Positions 1 through 6,840 of a DNA stretch of 11,640 nt are shown piece by piece (the first letter of the stretch is position 1; the number at the start of each line of letters is the position of its first letter). This DNA comes from JBGPIK01 sp041484845. GTDB taxonomy: Bacteria > Desulfobacterota > Binatia > UBA9968. A program made the translations under genes and the position numbers. The notes beneath the pieces are model-generated. The model did not search any database. It was not told where the DNA came from and saw nothing but the letters and a program-made list of their open reading frames with translations. Where the stretch lies: contig JBGPIK010000202.1 in the NCBI GenBank assembly GCA_041484845.1, positions 1-11,640 on the forward strand, given 5' to 3'.

Positions 1-2
1 GC

Positions 3-527
3 CGGCCGAAGCGCGAACGGAGCGCAGCGTGTCTCGTCCTTTGGATGGGCTGTTTTTTGGCTTTTACTGCGAGTGCCGCCGAGCAGAAGATCGGACAGGG
101 AAAGCACGTCGGGCGGTTGGAGATTGCTCCGGCCAGAGTGGGACAACCGACACGGGTGCGCTGGCGACTTCTTGCCGATAAGAGTGCGGAGAAGCCGACG
201 GTTGTGTTTACGCTGGTCATCACCCACTTGGAAAAAGACAAACCTGTCTTTGCCGTGGAGAAAATTTCCGTGCCCGATGAATTCTCGATGAATTTTCATT
301 TTACCGATGGCGCAGAGTACAAGGTTTCAGCGATCGCCGATATCGCCGGCAGGGAATCCCTGCGGACCGAACAGACTCTATCGGTAATCGCCGTCGAGCC
401 GCCGACGACGGCCATGCTGCCGGCGCTGGCGCTGTTCCTCGTGGTGATCGCGGGCGGCGTTATGGCCGGGCGCTGGAGCCGTGTCAAAGCGACACCCTTG
501 TTGCCGCGCTCGTTCTTGAATCACTAA
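3..527 (+). CDS. Exported, C-terminally membrane-anchored protein of unknown function (5' end outside window)
   Basis: I do not recognise this protein. The frame is open to the window edge. Residues encoded before the ATG at 45 (basic RPKRER, then a hydrophobic run AACLVLWMGCFLAF, then TASAA) look like the n- and h-regions of a signal peptide, so the true start probably lies upstream of the window; an ATG-45 start would leave a short signal with no positive charge. After the likely cleavage site comes about 100 residues rich in alternating beta-type sequence (for example VVFTLVITHLEKDKPVF), which could be an Ig-like or FixH/YtkA-like sandwich. A single C-terminal transmembrane helix (ALALFLVVIAGGVMAG) and a short basic tail follow. 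The inferred topology is a periplasmic domain tethered by its C-terminus. Its TAA stop overlaps the stop of the convergent VOC gene within the tetranucleotide CTAA (524-527). The FixH/YtkA link is only a guess. Confidence 0.6.
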   Translation, partial: RPKRERSAACLVLWMGCFLAFTASAAEQKIGQGKHVGRLEIAPARVGQPTRVRWRLLADKSAEKPTVVFTLVITHLEKDKPVFAVEKISVPDEFSMNFHFTDGAEYKVSAIADIAGRESLRTEQTLSVIAVEPPTTAMLPALALFLVVIAGGVMAGRWSRVKATPLLPRSFLNH

Positions 528-1327
528 TTCTCGGAAACGTCGATCAGGACGCCGTCCGGATCGGCCATTTGAAATTGTCCGAAACAGCACCGGGCAAAAA
601 GATTTTGCCGCGCTTCACGCTCCGGGTTCTTTTCCGGGCGGTCATCTTTCGCCGGCGCGTATTCATGCGCATGCTTTTCATAATCGGCTTTGAATGCAGC
701 CATACTGGCAACCTTGAATCCGATATGATCGAGAGCCGGGCGTTCGATGCCGGACCCTTCAAAGTCGGTGATTTTCCAGGGAAAGACCGCAAGAGTGACT
801 TTGCCATCGGAAAGATAGTGATTCGGATCGCCAGCCGGTTTTTCCAACTCGGTCAATTCAAAAACCGTGCGATAGAACTCGGCGATCTTTTCAGGCTCAA
901 CCGCGCGTAGAGCAAAGTGTCCCACACGGCGCGCCATCGTCTCGTCCTTCTCGACATAAAGATCGGTCCGATTCTCCATGCCCTTTTGGGAAAGATCGAA
1001 AACATTGGCACCCGGATCATGAGTGCTGATGCCCGCGAAGGGACGGTTGCCGGGACGCTTGAGCACGCGAACGGCAGGATATTTTTCTTTGAGCCGGGAG
1101 AAGACCAGTTCGACGTCTTGGACTTCAAAGCCGAAATGATCGAATCCAGCCTGGCGTCCGGGCGCCCGCGGGTTCACGTTAAGGCCGACATAACCGTCGC
1201 GTAGAACGACGGCGCCGCCAGCCCGCGCCTGGCCGGAGCGTTTCAACCCGAACACGTCCCGGTAGAAATCGCCTTCGAGATTCACATTGCTGCTAACGAT
1301 CGCCAAATGCTTCATTTGCGCAAACAT
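524..1327 (-). CDS. Two-domain VOC (glyoxalase/dioxygenase superfamily) protein
   Basis: This 267-residue protein contains two vicinal-oxygen-chelate modules. The first spans about residues 5-115: MKHLAIVSSNV opening, H7, the FDHFGFEV segment with H64, and closing ANVFDLSQ with D111. The second spans about 135-265: GHFALR with H137, ALDHIGFKV with H201, and GVLIDVSEN with D263. VOC enzymes normally use His, His and Glu to hold a divalent metal; here the third position in both halves reads as Asp, so metal binding is plausible but not standard. The superfamily includes extradiol dioxygenases, glyoxalases and epimerases, and nothing here selects one substrate. The ATG at 1327 has a strong AAGGAG ribosome site about 7 nt upstream. 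The gene is divergent from the amidohydrolase gene and shares a 143-nt intergenic region with it, so the two may act in one catabolic route; this is inference. Confidence 0.85.
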   Translation of the reverse strand: MFAQMKHLAIVSSNVNLEGDFYRDVFGLKRSGQARAGGAVVLRDGYVGLNVNPRAPGRQAGFDHFGFEVQDVELVFSRLKEKYPAVRVLKRPGNRPFAGISTHDPGANVFDLSQKGMENRTDLYVEKDETMARRVGHFALRAVEPEKIAEFYRTVFELTELEKPAGDPNHYLSDGKVTLAVFPWKITDFEGSGIERPALDHIGFKVASMAAFKADYEKHAHEYAPAKDDRPEKNPEREARQNLFARCCFGQFQMADPDGVLIDVSEN

Positions 1328-1415
1328 TGTGGTCTCCTTTTTTGGAAGTTTAGAAGGGATGCCGCTAAACTAGTAGATGGAAGCGCCGGTTGTCAAACGA
1401 ATCTCGCTGGCGTGC

Positions 1416-1445
1416 TTGACACCCAGGACTGCTGAAAGCTATTCT
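1416..1445 (+). promoter_or_regulatory. Sigma-70-like promoter for the amidohydrolase gene
   Basis: A perfect TTGACA (1416-1421) is followed after 18 nt by TATTCT (1440-1445). This would start transcription about 20 nt before the TTG start at 1471, just ahead of the AAGGAAG ribosome site at 1454-1460. A second TTGACA faces the other way (TGTCAA at 1391-1396) towards the VOC gene, but its -10 box is poor. Confidence 0.5.
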
Positions 1446-1470
1446 CACGCGCTAAGGAAGAGCGCAAACT

Positions 1471-2313
1471 TTGAGAATCATCGATCTGCATTGCTATCCC
1501 AACACGGAACCCTGGATTAAATCTCAAGGGCCGTACGTCGAGGCGTTGGCGAAATATTGGAACCGGGCGTGGACGGCTAAGAGCGAGCCGGAAGTCATAA
1601 AGGAATTCACGCAAGCCGGCGTCGAGGCCGTTTTAGTGGCTTTCGATATCGAATCAGTTACAGGAGCGCCGCCGTGCTCGAACGAATACGTCGCCAGGAT
1701 GCGCGATGATCATCCGGGAGTGATCCGACAGGCATGGGCGGCGGTCGATCCGCTGAAAGGCGAGCGAGCCATCGAAGATGCTAAAAAAGCAATCCGGGAG
1801 TTAAAGCTCTTGGGTTTTCACTTCCATCCGATCATGGGCCATTTCTCCGTCGATGAACGGCGATTTTATCCGTTGTGGGAAACCATCAACGCGCTCAAGG
1901 TCCCGGTGATGATCGACATCGGCACGACAGGTATGGGGGCCGGAATGCCGGGCGGTTTAGGGGCGGTCATCAGGCACGCGCATCCCGCATCCCTTGATCA
2001 ACTCGCCGCCGACTTTCCGGATCTCAGCATCGTCGCGGCTCATCCGGGATGGCCTTGGACCGACGAGATGATCGCCGTGGCTCTGCACAAAGGGAACGTC
2101 TCGTGGGAGCTGTCCGGTTGGGCGCCGAAATATTTTCCCGATGCGTTAAAGCGCGATGTCAAAAGCAGGCTAAGAGACAAAATCATGTTCGGCAGCGATT
2201 ATCCGAGTATTCCCTACGATCGCCTATTCAAAGAATGGAATGAGCTGGGTTATGCCGACGAGCTGATGGAGAGGATTTTCCATCTCAACGCGGAGCGAAT
2301 AGTCGGACTTTGA
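1471..2313 (+). CDS. Amidohydrolase-2 (ACMSD-like) family protein with altered metal site
   Basis: This 280-residue predicted TIM-barrel protein belongs to the amidohydrolase-2 / ACMSD-like group, which contains decarboxylases, hydratases and lactonases of carboxylated substrates. Visible family marks are the opening IIDLHC with D5 and H7, GFHFHP (H117, H119), a VAAHPGWPW strand end with H191, the FGSDYP motif with D243, and the closing HLNAERIVGL. Two usual metal ligands look replaced: the second His of the HxH motif is Tyr9, and the PVxxHxG histidine is Asp149 (PVMIDIGTTG). The protein may therefore bind metal differently or be a specialised subfamily. The start is TTG at 1471, chosen because AAGGAAG lies 10 nt upstream, a TTGACA promoter precedes it, and the family N-terminus (IIDxH) begins at once. 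The exact reaction cannot be told. Confidence 0.85.
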   Translation: MRIIDLHCYPNTEPWIKSQGPYVEALAKYWNRAWTAKSEPEVIKEFTQAGVEAVLVAFDIESVTGAPPCSNEYVARMRDDHPGVIRQAWAAVDPLKGERAIEDAKKAIRELKLLGFHFHPIMGHFSVDERRFYPLWETINALKVPVMIDIGTTGMGAGMPGGLGAVIRHAHPASLDQLAADFPDLSIVAAHPGWPWTDEMIAVALHKGNVSWELSGWAPKYFPDALKRDVKSRLRDKIMFGSDYPSIPYDRLFKEWNELGYADELMERIFHLNAERIVGL

Positions 2314-2332
2314 TCTCTTTTGCCAAAACTTA

Positions 2333-2423
2333 GTTCCAAACGTTCAAAACGTTCAAGTTGTTCAAATCGTCCGGACATTAAGATTGTTCAAAAGTTCAAG
2401 GTTCAAAAGTTCAAATCGTTTCA
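2333..2423. repeat. Array of 9-nt GTTCAA-type repeats (array 1)
   Basis: GTTC(A/C)AA-type units begin at 2333, 2342, 2351 and 2360 with exact 9-nt spacing. A degenerate segment follows, containing the 8-bp palindrome GTCCGGAC (2369-2376). Further units begin at 2386, 2394, 2401, 2409 and 2418 at 7-9 nt spacing. The units point the same way and the array lies between the amidohydrolase stop and azlC. It shares GTTCCAAACGTTCAA and GTTCAAATCGTTTC exactly with array 2 near the right end of the window, so this is a dispersed family. Its function is unknown. Confidence 0.8.
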
Positions 2424-2480
2424 TCACCGGTTTGCCGATTTGCGATTGATCTTTCCGTCGACGTCAGCTAAGCGAAACAG

Positions 2481-3218
2481 ATGATTCTCGCGCCGCGTTT
2501 CCGCCAGGGGATGAAGGCGGCGATTCCGATATGGATCGCTTTTGTTCCTTCCTCCGTCGCATGGGGGATTGCCGCACAAGCGCATGGGCTCCGGTTCGAT
2601 GAAATTGTTCTGATGTCCGCATGGGTGTATTCGGGGCCGGCGCAGTTCGCGGTCCTCGAACCCTTCGCGACCGGAAAGTCCTCGCTCCAAGTTCTCATCG
2701 CCGGTACTTTGATGAACCTGCGCTTCCTGCCGATGAGCGCGGCGCTGGCGCCGTATTTTGCCGGGGTACGACGACTTAAACTGCTACTGTCCTGCCACTT
2801 CGTCAGCGCCAGTAGCTTTATCGTGCCTTATATACAGTTTCAAAAAGAGCGTGAGAGCGGCGAATCTGAAACGAATGACAGGAAACTGCACGAGGGCGAG
2901 CACAATGTCTATTTTTTTCTCGGCGTCGGCGTGACGAGTTTTCTCGTGTGGGTCGTCGGGTCGGGAGCAGGTTACGGCATTGCCCTCGGCGTGCCGCGCC
3001 GATTCGACGAAGCGCTCAAGTTCATTCTTCCGGGCTACTTCGCCGGATTGTTAGTGATTGAAATGCGCGGCTGGACGATGCGGCTCATCTGTCTTGCCAG
3101 TCTGCTGGTTGCGGTCCCGGCTACGACGATCAGTCCTGAATGGGGCTGGATTACGATGGCGGCGTTGATCGCGATTGTCGGTTGGGGAATAGAGCAGTGG
3201 AAGCAACCCGTGTCGTAA
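2481..3218 (+). CDS. azlC: AzlC family branched-chain amino acid exporter, large subunit
   Basis: This 245-residue integral membrane protein of the AzlC (LIV-E) family is the large subunit of a two-component exporter of branched-chain amino acids and analogues such as 4-azaleucine. Family features are the N-terminal GMKAAIPIWIAFVPSSVAWGIAAQAHGL, the SAWVYSGPAQFAVLEPFA segment and the conserved GTLMNLRFLPMSAALAPYF stretch. Several further hydrophobic helices follow, and a charged loop (about residues 123-142, KERESGESETNDRKLHEGEH) separates the two halves. The ATG at 2481 begins directly at the family N-terminus; the ribosome site is weak (AAGCGAAAC). The azlD gene starts inside its 3' end, so the two subunits are probably translationally coupled. 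I saw no convincing promoter; the upstream region is mostly occupied by the 9-nt repeat array. Confidence 0.9.
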   Translation: MILAPRFRQGMKAAIPIWIAFVPSSVAWGIAAQAHGLRFDEIVLMSAWVYSGPAQFAVLEPFATGKSSLQVLIAGTLMNLRFLPMSAALAPYFAGVRRLKLLLSCHFVSASSFIVPYIQFQKERESGESETNDRKLHEGEHNVYFFLGVGVTSFLVWVVGSGAGYGIALGVPRRFDEALKFILPGYFAGLLVIEMRGWTMRLICLASLLVAVPATTISPEWGWITMAALIAIVGWGIEQWKQPVS

Positions 3219-3517
3219 TTATTTTGATCATGGGCCTATTAGCCTTTGCGGCCCGGGCTCTGCCGCAGATCTTTTTCCTGGGCCGAACCTTTCCACCGGC
3301 GTGGGACCGCTTTCTCCGCTATCTTTCCTACGCGTTCATCTGCAGCATCGTTTCTACTACTCTATTCATGGCGGGTGGACGCTTTGAATCCGACGCGGTA
3401 CCGCACCGCGCGGTGGCCCTGATGGCCGCCATCGTCGTGGCGCAGCGAACCAAAAGCGCTGTAACCGGCATGATCGTCGGGACGGCGCTGGTTTCGCTGT
3501 TGTCGTGGATTCATTAG
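3197..3517 (+). CDS. azlD: AzlD family branched-chain amino acid exporter, small subunit
   Basis: This is a 106-residue small membrane subunit that works with AzlC. It carries the typical pattern: an N-terminal helix (RVVIILIMGLLAFAARALPQIFF), the RTFPPAWDRFLRYLSYAF segment, a middle helix, and a last helix ending in GMIVGTALVSLLSWI. Its length matches the family's roughly 100-110 residues. I chose the GTG at 3197 because it has GGGGA about 8 nt upstream and the family sequence starts there. A farther in-frame ATG at 3140 would add 19 charged, non-hydrophobic residues read from azlC in another frame. With this start it overlaps azlC by 22 nt, the usual arrangement for this pair. Confidence 0.85.
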   Translation: MEATRVVIILIMGLLAFAARALPQIFFLGRTFPPAWDRFLRYLSYAFICSIVSTTLFMAGGRFESDAVPHRAVALMAAIVVAQRTKSAVTGMIVGTALVSLLSWIH

Positions 3518-3581
3518 TTGCAAATCGCAAGGAGCAAAGAGGAAAGCGCAAAGCGCAGGGAAAAAACAGAGGTGAGAGGTC

Positions 3582-3625
3582 GGCAGCACTTAATACTCAG
3601 CACTCGTTAGTCAACGCTCAGCACT
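3582..3625. repeat. Short CAGCACT direct repeats at the MFS gene end
   Basis: GGCAGCACT (3582-3590), CTCAGCACT (3596-3604) and CTCAGCACT (3617-3625) lie close together, the last two 21 nt apart. The third copy lies inside the last codons of the MFS gene (encoding SAER). The rest of 3518-3580 is purine-rich with no gene or terminator that I can see. Confidence 0.45.
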
Positions 3626-4819
3626 GGATCGCACCGTGGCGATTAAACAGGCGATCAGAAGCAATGGAATAGTCGAGACCGCCACCATGGCGAAAATCGT
3701 CTCGCCGGTGGCGGTCATGAGCCGGGCAGTAACGATGGGCGCGATGATCGCAGCGAAGTAATGCGCGGACAAGATGATGCCGCTCGCCGTTCCCGCGCTG
3801 CCGGCGGCCGTGGTCTCCTGCGCGAGCGCAATAATCAGCGAAGGCGCGGGAGCGATAAACATTCCGAATACGAAGACCCCTAACGCGAGCGCCATGGGTG
3901 TCTGCAATGCGTAAAAGGACACCCATGCCGCCGCTGCGGCGGGAAACGCGCTTAACAGAATCACTCGCTTGCGACCGATTCTGTCCGATAGATAACCGAG
4001 GCAAAGAGAGCCGATCATGTAAGAGAGACTCCAGCTTCCCATCACCCATCCGGTCTCATGAATCGTCAGAGCCTTGGCGGTTCGGAGCAGGCTGGGCATC
4101 CAAGCAGCCGAGCTCCAGAAAACGAAGCCGCCGAGAAAATCACAAAACGCGAGAACGAAAAGCGCTGCCGAAAGCGTGTCCTTGAGAGGGGCGGCAGGGC
4201 GCCTTTCACGCCTGTCCTGAAAATTCCACAACCAATAGCATAGCAGTGCCATGTGCCCCGCAGCGATGGCGGCCATGGCAATGAACGCGCTGCGCCAGCC
4301 GAGCGCTGATAGGACTCGGCTTGCCAGTAACGCCCCGACCGCGCCGCCGCTGCCATAAAAGACAGAGACAACACTCGCTCCAAGTCCGCGCGTTTGGGGT
4401 AGGAGATCCGACATGAGGGCATACAGCGAGGGAGGAATAAAACCATAGCCGAGTCCGGTGAGGGCGAGAGAAAAAAATATGGCTAAGAAGGAGCTGCTGA
4501 CACCCGCGGCGGCAAAACCCAACGCAAGCAACCCGAGCCCGCTGACAAGAACGTATTTTTGTCCCCATCGGTCAGCGAGCCTCCCGGCGGCAGCGCTCGC
4601 GAGGGTTGCCACGATAAAGGTCGTGGAAAAAAGACTGCCGGCCGCGACCTTGGAAAGGGACAATGATTCGAGGAGATCGGGCAATGCAATGCCCAGTGTC
4701 GCGATGGTCATTGAAGGGAACAGATTGGAGGCGGCCGCGATCAGCGCTGTTGGCCAATCGGCGGCGGTTCGGTTCGGCGCCCGGCGCTGGACGGTGGGTC
4801 GCGATGATGAGTGTTGCAC
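3611..4819 (-). CDS. Major facilitator superfamily transporter
   Basis: This is a 12-helix MFS permease of about 402 residues from the start chosen here. Evidence includes the loop 2-3 signature GRLADRWGQKYVL, its counterpart in the second half GYLSDRIGRKRVIL, glycine-rich helices (ALTGLGYGFIPPSLYALMSDLLP) and many hydrophobic segments; the C-terminus is IACLIATVRSSAER. The substrate cannot be told. The open frame extends to a GTG at 4972, but the extra 51 residues are polar, unlike an MFS start. A promoter-like TTGAAC-N17-TATAAA (4905-4933) lies inside that extension, so I chose the GTG at 4819, which leaves about 23 residues before the first helix. Neither start has a clear ribosome site, so the start is uncertain. 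It is divergent from the carboxyltransferase gene. Confidence 0.85.
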   Translation of the reverse strand: MQHSSSRPTVQRRAPNRTAADWPTALIAAASNLFPSMTIATLGIALPDLLESLSLSKVAAGSLFSTTFIVATLASAAAGRLADRWGQKYVLVSGLGLLALGFAAAGVSSSFLAIFFSLALTGLGYGFIPPSLYALMSDLLPQTRGLGASVVSVFYGSGGAVGALLASRVLSALGWRSAFIAMAAIAAGHMALLCYWLWNFQDRRERRPAAPLKDTLSAALFVLAFCDFLGGFVFWSSAAWMPSLLRTAKALTIHETGWVMGSWSLSYMIGSLCLGYLSDRIGRKRVILLSAFPAAAAAWVSFYALQTPMALALGVFVFGMFIAPAPSLIIALAQETTAAGSAGTASGIILSAHYFAAIIAPIVTARLMTATGETIFAMVAVSTIPLLLIACLIATVRSSAER

Positions 4820-4904
4820 CTGGATTTGAAAGGGCGCGACAAAAGCACAGACGGGTTCTGAAAATGCGTGTTGCTGCCGATGCGATTGTGCGCAGGTGCT
4901 GTTA

Positions 4905-4933
4905 TTTATACCCTGCAAGGCGGTACGGTTCAA
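4905..4933 (-). promoter_or_regulatory. Sigma-70-like promoter for the MFS gene
   Basis: Read on the minus strand, TTGAAC (4933-4928) and TATAAA (4910-4905) are separated by exactly 17 nt, matching 4/6 and 5/6 of the consensus. Transcription would begin near 4898, about 80 nt before the GTG at 4819, which argues against the longer reading frame starting at 4972. Confidence 0.5.
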
Positions 4934-5069
4934 ATATCGTAGGAAAGGCTTTGATGCCTTGGTGAAAATCACCTATAAACGGTCTGTGCAACTCAGAAAG
5001 TATTCGTAGCTTCGCCCATAGTCATGGCCGGTGCGGAATTTTTAAGGCTCAGAAGAAAGGGAGATTGTC

Positions 5070-6497
5070 ATGCGCTCACCAGGGATCTTAAATCAAATTG
5101 CCGATGGAATAACCACGCTGCTCAAAGAGCCCGTGGGGGAACGCAGCGTAAAGATTACCGACCTCACGCCGCGTGATGGGCAGCAGTGTAAGTTGGCAAC
5201 GAGAGTTTCGACCGATGATCTTTTGCCGTTGTGCGCATCTCTCGATCAATGCGGCTTTTATGCCGTGGAGGTTTGGGGCGGCGCCACCTTTGATGTTTGT
5301 ATGCGTTACCTGAAAGAAGACCCGTGGGAAAGGCTGAGAAAGATAAAGGCCGTCATGCCTAAGACTAAGCTTCAGATGTTACTCCGCGGCCAACACATTC
5401 TGGCTTACCGTCCTTACACGGATAAAACCGTTTATAAATTCGTCGAACGAGCCATTGCCAACGGAATGAACGTGTTCCGCATATTCGAAGCAACCAATGA
5501 CTTTAGAAACATTGAAGTGGCGACCCAGGCGGTCAAAGAGTTCGGCGGGGAAGCCCATGTGGAGGTGAATTACACCGTCAGTCCCGTCCATACTTTGGAA
5601 AAGTGGATGGAGTATGCCGAGCAGCTGATTGAAGTAGGGGCGGATTGGCTATCTTTGAAGGATGCCACCGGAATTCTGACTCCGTTTGATAGTTATCGGA
5701 TCATCAAAGGGATCAAAGACCGAGCCAAGGGTAAGCTGCCGGTTCTTCTTCACTGTCATGACATGGGTGGGACTTCGAGCATGTCTCACCTGATGGCGAT
5801 CTTGGCGGGAGTGGACATGATCGATACGGTGATGTCGCCGTTGTCGTTTGGCTCAGCGCATCCTGCGACCGAAACTATGGTCGCTTCTTTGAAGGGCACG
5901 CCTTTTGACACCGGTATAGACCTCAAGCTCTTGGAGGAGCCTGCTCAGATCACGCGTCAGATCAAGGAAAAATACGAAAGGTATGAAACCGGATACACCG
6001 GCGTTAGCGCTGACGTTTTCATTCACAAGATACCGGGTGGGATGATTTCCAACATGGTTGCGCAATTGAAAGAGGCGGGACGGATGGATCTAATGGACGC
6101 GGCGTTGAAAGAAATCCCCAGTGTGGAGCGGGACATGGGCCACCCACCGCTGCTTACTCCTACGAGCCAGATCGTCGGTGTCCAAGCCGTGCTGAATGTG
6201 TTGGCGGGAGAGCGATATAAGATCGTCACGAGAGAGACCACCGACTACATCAAGGGCAAGTATGGCCGACCGCCGGGGCCTGTAAACCAAGAATTGATTA
6301 AGAAGGTTATGAAAGACAAGCAGCCCGACTATTCGTTAAGGTCCGGCGAGCTCGCCGACCCAGGCGACTGGGATAAGACGATTAAGGATCTTGGTCCATT
6401 GGCTAAAAACGACGAGGACCTTCTGCTCGGCGTTCTGTTCCCGATGCAAGCTAAAGAGTTTTTAACGTTGAGAGAAAAAGGGGAACTGCAGAACTAG
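5070..6497 (+). CDS. Carboxyltransferase, pyruvate carboxylase B / oxaloacetate decarboxylase alpha type, no biotin domain
   Basis: This 475-residue protein has an HMGL-like TIM barrel followed by the conserved carboxylase domain found in pyruvate carboxylase, oxaloacetate decarboxylase alpha and transcarboxylase 5S. These enzymes move a carboxyl group between carboxybiotin and a keto acid. Visible marks are DLTPRDGQQ (D36 metal ligand; usual form TLRDAHQ), VEVWGGATFDVCMRYL, QMLLRGQ (R106), RIFEATND, LSLKDATGIL with K197 as the expected carboxylated lysine, and LHCHDMGG with H228, H230 and D231. The A-H pair of RDAHQ is G-Q here. The C-terminus ends at about the length of the 5S subunit (about 500 residues), with no biotinyl AMKM domain and no biotin carboxylase gene nearby, so partners must be encoded elsewhere. 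The ATG at 5070 has AAGGGAG about 8 nt upstream. Whether it uses pyruvate, oxaloacetate or another acid is unknown. Confidence 0.85.
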   Translation: MRSPGILNQIADGITTLLKEPVGERSVKITDLTPRDGQQCKLATRVSTDDLLPLCASLDQCGFYAVEVWGGATFDVCMRYLKEDPWERLRKIKAVMPKTKLQMLLRGQHILAYRPYTDKTVYKFVERAIANGMNVFRIFEATNDFRNIEVATQAVKEFGGEAHVEVNYTVSPVHTLEKWMEYAEQLIEVGADWLSLKDATGILTPFDSYRIIKGIKDRAKGKLPVLLHCHDMGGTSSMSHLMAILAGVDMIDTVMSPLSFGSAHPATETMVASLKGTPFDTGIDLKLLEEPAQITRQIKEKYERYETGYTGVSADVFIHKIPGGMISNMVAQLKEAGRMDLMDAALKEIPSVERDMGHPPLLTPTSQIVGVQAVLNVLAGERYKIVTRETTDYIKGKYGRPPGPVNQELIKKVMKDKQPDYSLRSGELADPGDWDKTIKDLGPLAKNDEDLLLGVLFPMQAKEFLTLREKGELQN

Positions 6498-6520
6498 CCG
6501 GGATTATTCATGCATAACAG

Positions 6521-6695
6521 CGATCGAGAAACGAGCACTCCAGAGCGAGGCAATGGGTCTTTGCCTTGGAGGGGCCTGCAAACTGAGTTGGCGGAGCGAA
6601 CACCTGAGAAAAGTACAGGCGTCGAGCCAAGCACCAAAGACGGCATTAAGCTGTTCGTGTTTGTGCCTCGCTCTTCCAAGCTCACCTCTCGATCG
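6521..6695. repeat. 175-bp element with imperfect 32-nt inverted ends
   Basis: The left end (6521-6552) and the reverse complement of the right end (6664-6695) match at 24 of 32 positions, in blocks CGATCGAGA (9 nt), GAGC (4 nt) and AGAGCGAGGCA (11 nt). A further inverted pair, GTCTTTG (6557-6563) and CAAAGAC (6635-6641), lies inside. A small hairpin AGGCAA/TTGCCT sits at 6548-6566. It occupies about half of the 343-nt gap between the carboxyltransferase and the crotonase (6498-6840), where I see no credible gene. It could be a MITE-like element or a structured RNA. Confidence 0.5.
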
Positions 6696-6756
6696 ATACA
6701 GTGTCATCGTTTTCCTCTAACGGTGAATAATGCAGGCTCGGTATGTAAACGTGAAA

Positions 6757-6789
6757 TGCGATGGACTTCGCTGCGCTCTAGCCATCGCA
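6757..6789. repeat. Solitary REP hairpin related to RAYT1 REPs
   Basis: An 8-bp perfect stem, TGCGATGG (6757-6764) with CCATCGCA (6782-6789), encloses TTCGCTGCGCTCT. The core matches the REP at 7677-7703 at 23 of 27 positions, differing mostly near the stem-loop border. It has no inverted partner nearby and lies about 50 nt upstream of the crotonase start. Confidence 0.65.
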
Positions 6790-6840
6790 CTCAAGGGTTA
6801 TATTCATCGGAACCGCATCATTGAGAAAGGAGATCTGTTT

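Noticed and set aside
569..1204. Plus-strand open frames within 569-910 and 917-1204.
   Set aside because: They are antisense to the well-supported VOC gene and show no family features.
1367..1396. Divergent promoter for the VOC gene (TTGACA on the minus strand at 1396-1391).
   Set aside because: The -35 is perfect, but the best -10 candidates (for example TAGTTT) match poorly, so it is not listed as a feature.
2333..2423. CRISPR array.
   Set aside because: The units are only 9 nt with no spacers and no cas genes nearby; they are tandem short repeats.
3140..3196. Longer AzlD start at the ATG at 3140.
   Set aside because: It adds 19 charged residues unlike the family; GTG at 3197 has a ribosome site and matches the family N-terminus.
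4820..4972. N-terminal extension of the MFS protein to the GTG at 4972.
   Set aside because: The extension is polar, lacks a ribosome site and contains a promoter-like TTGAAC-N17-TATAAA.
6494..6824. Open frames on both strands between the carboxyltransferase and crotonase genes (63-104 codons).
   Set aside because: Several frames are open together, none resembles a protein family, they run through the inverted-repeat element and the REP hairpin, and none has a convincing ribosome site.
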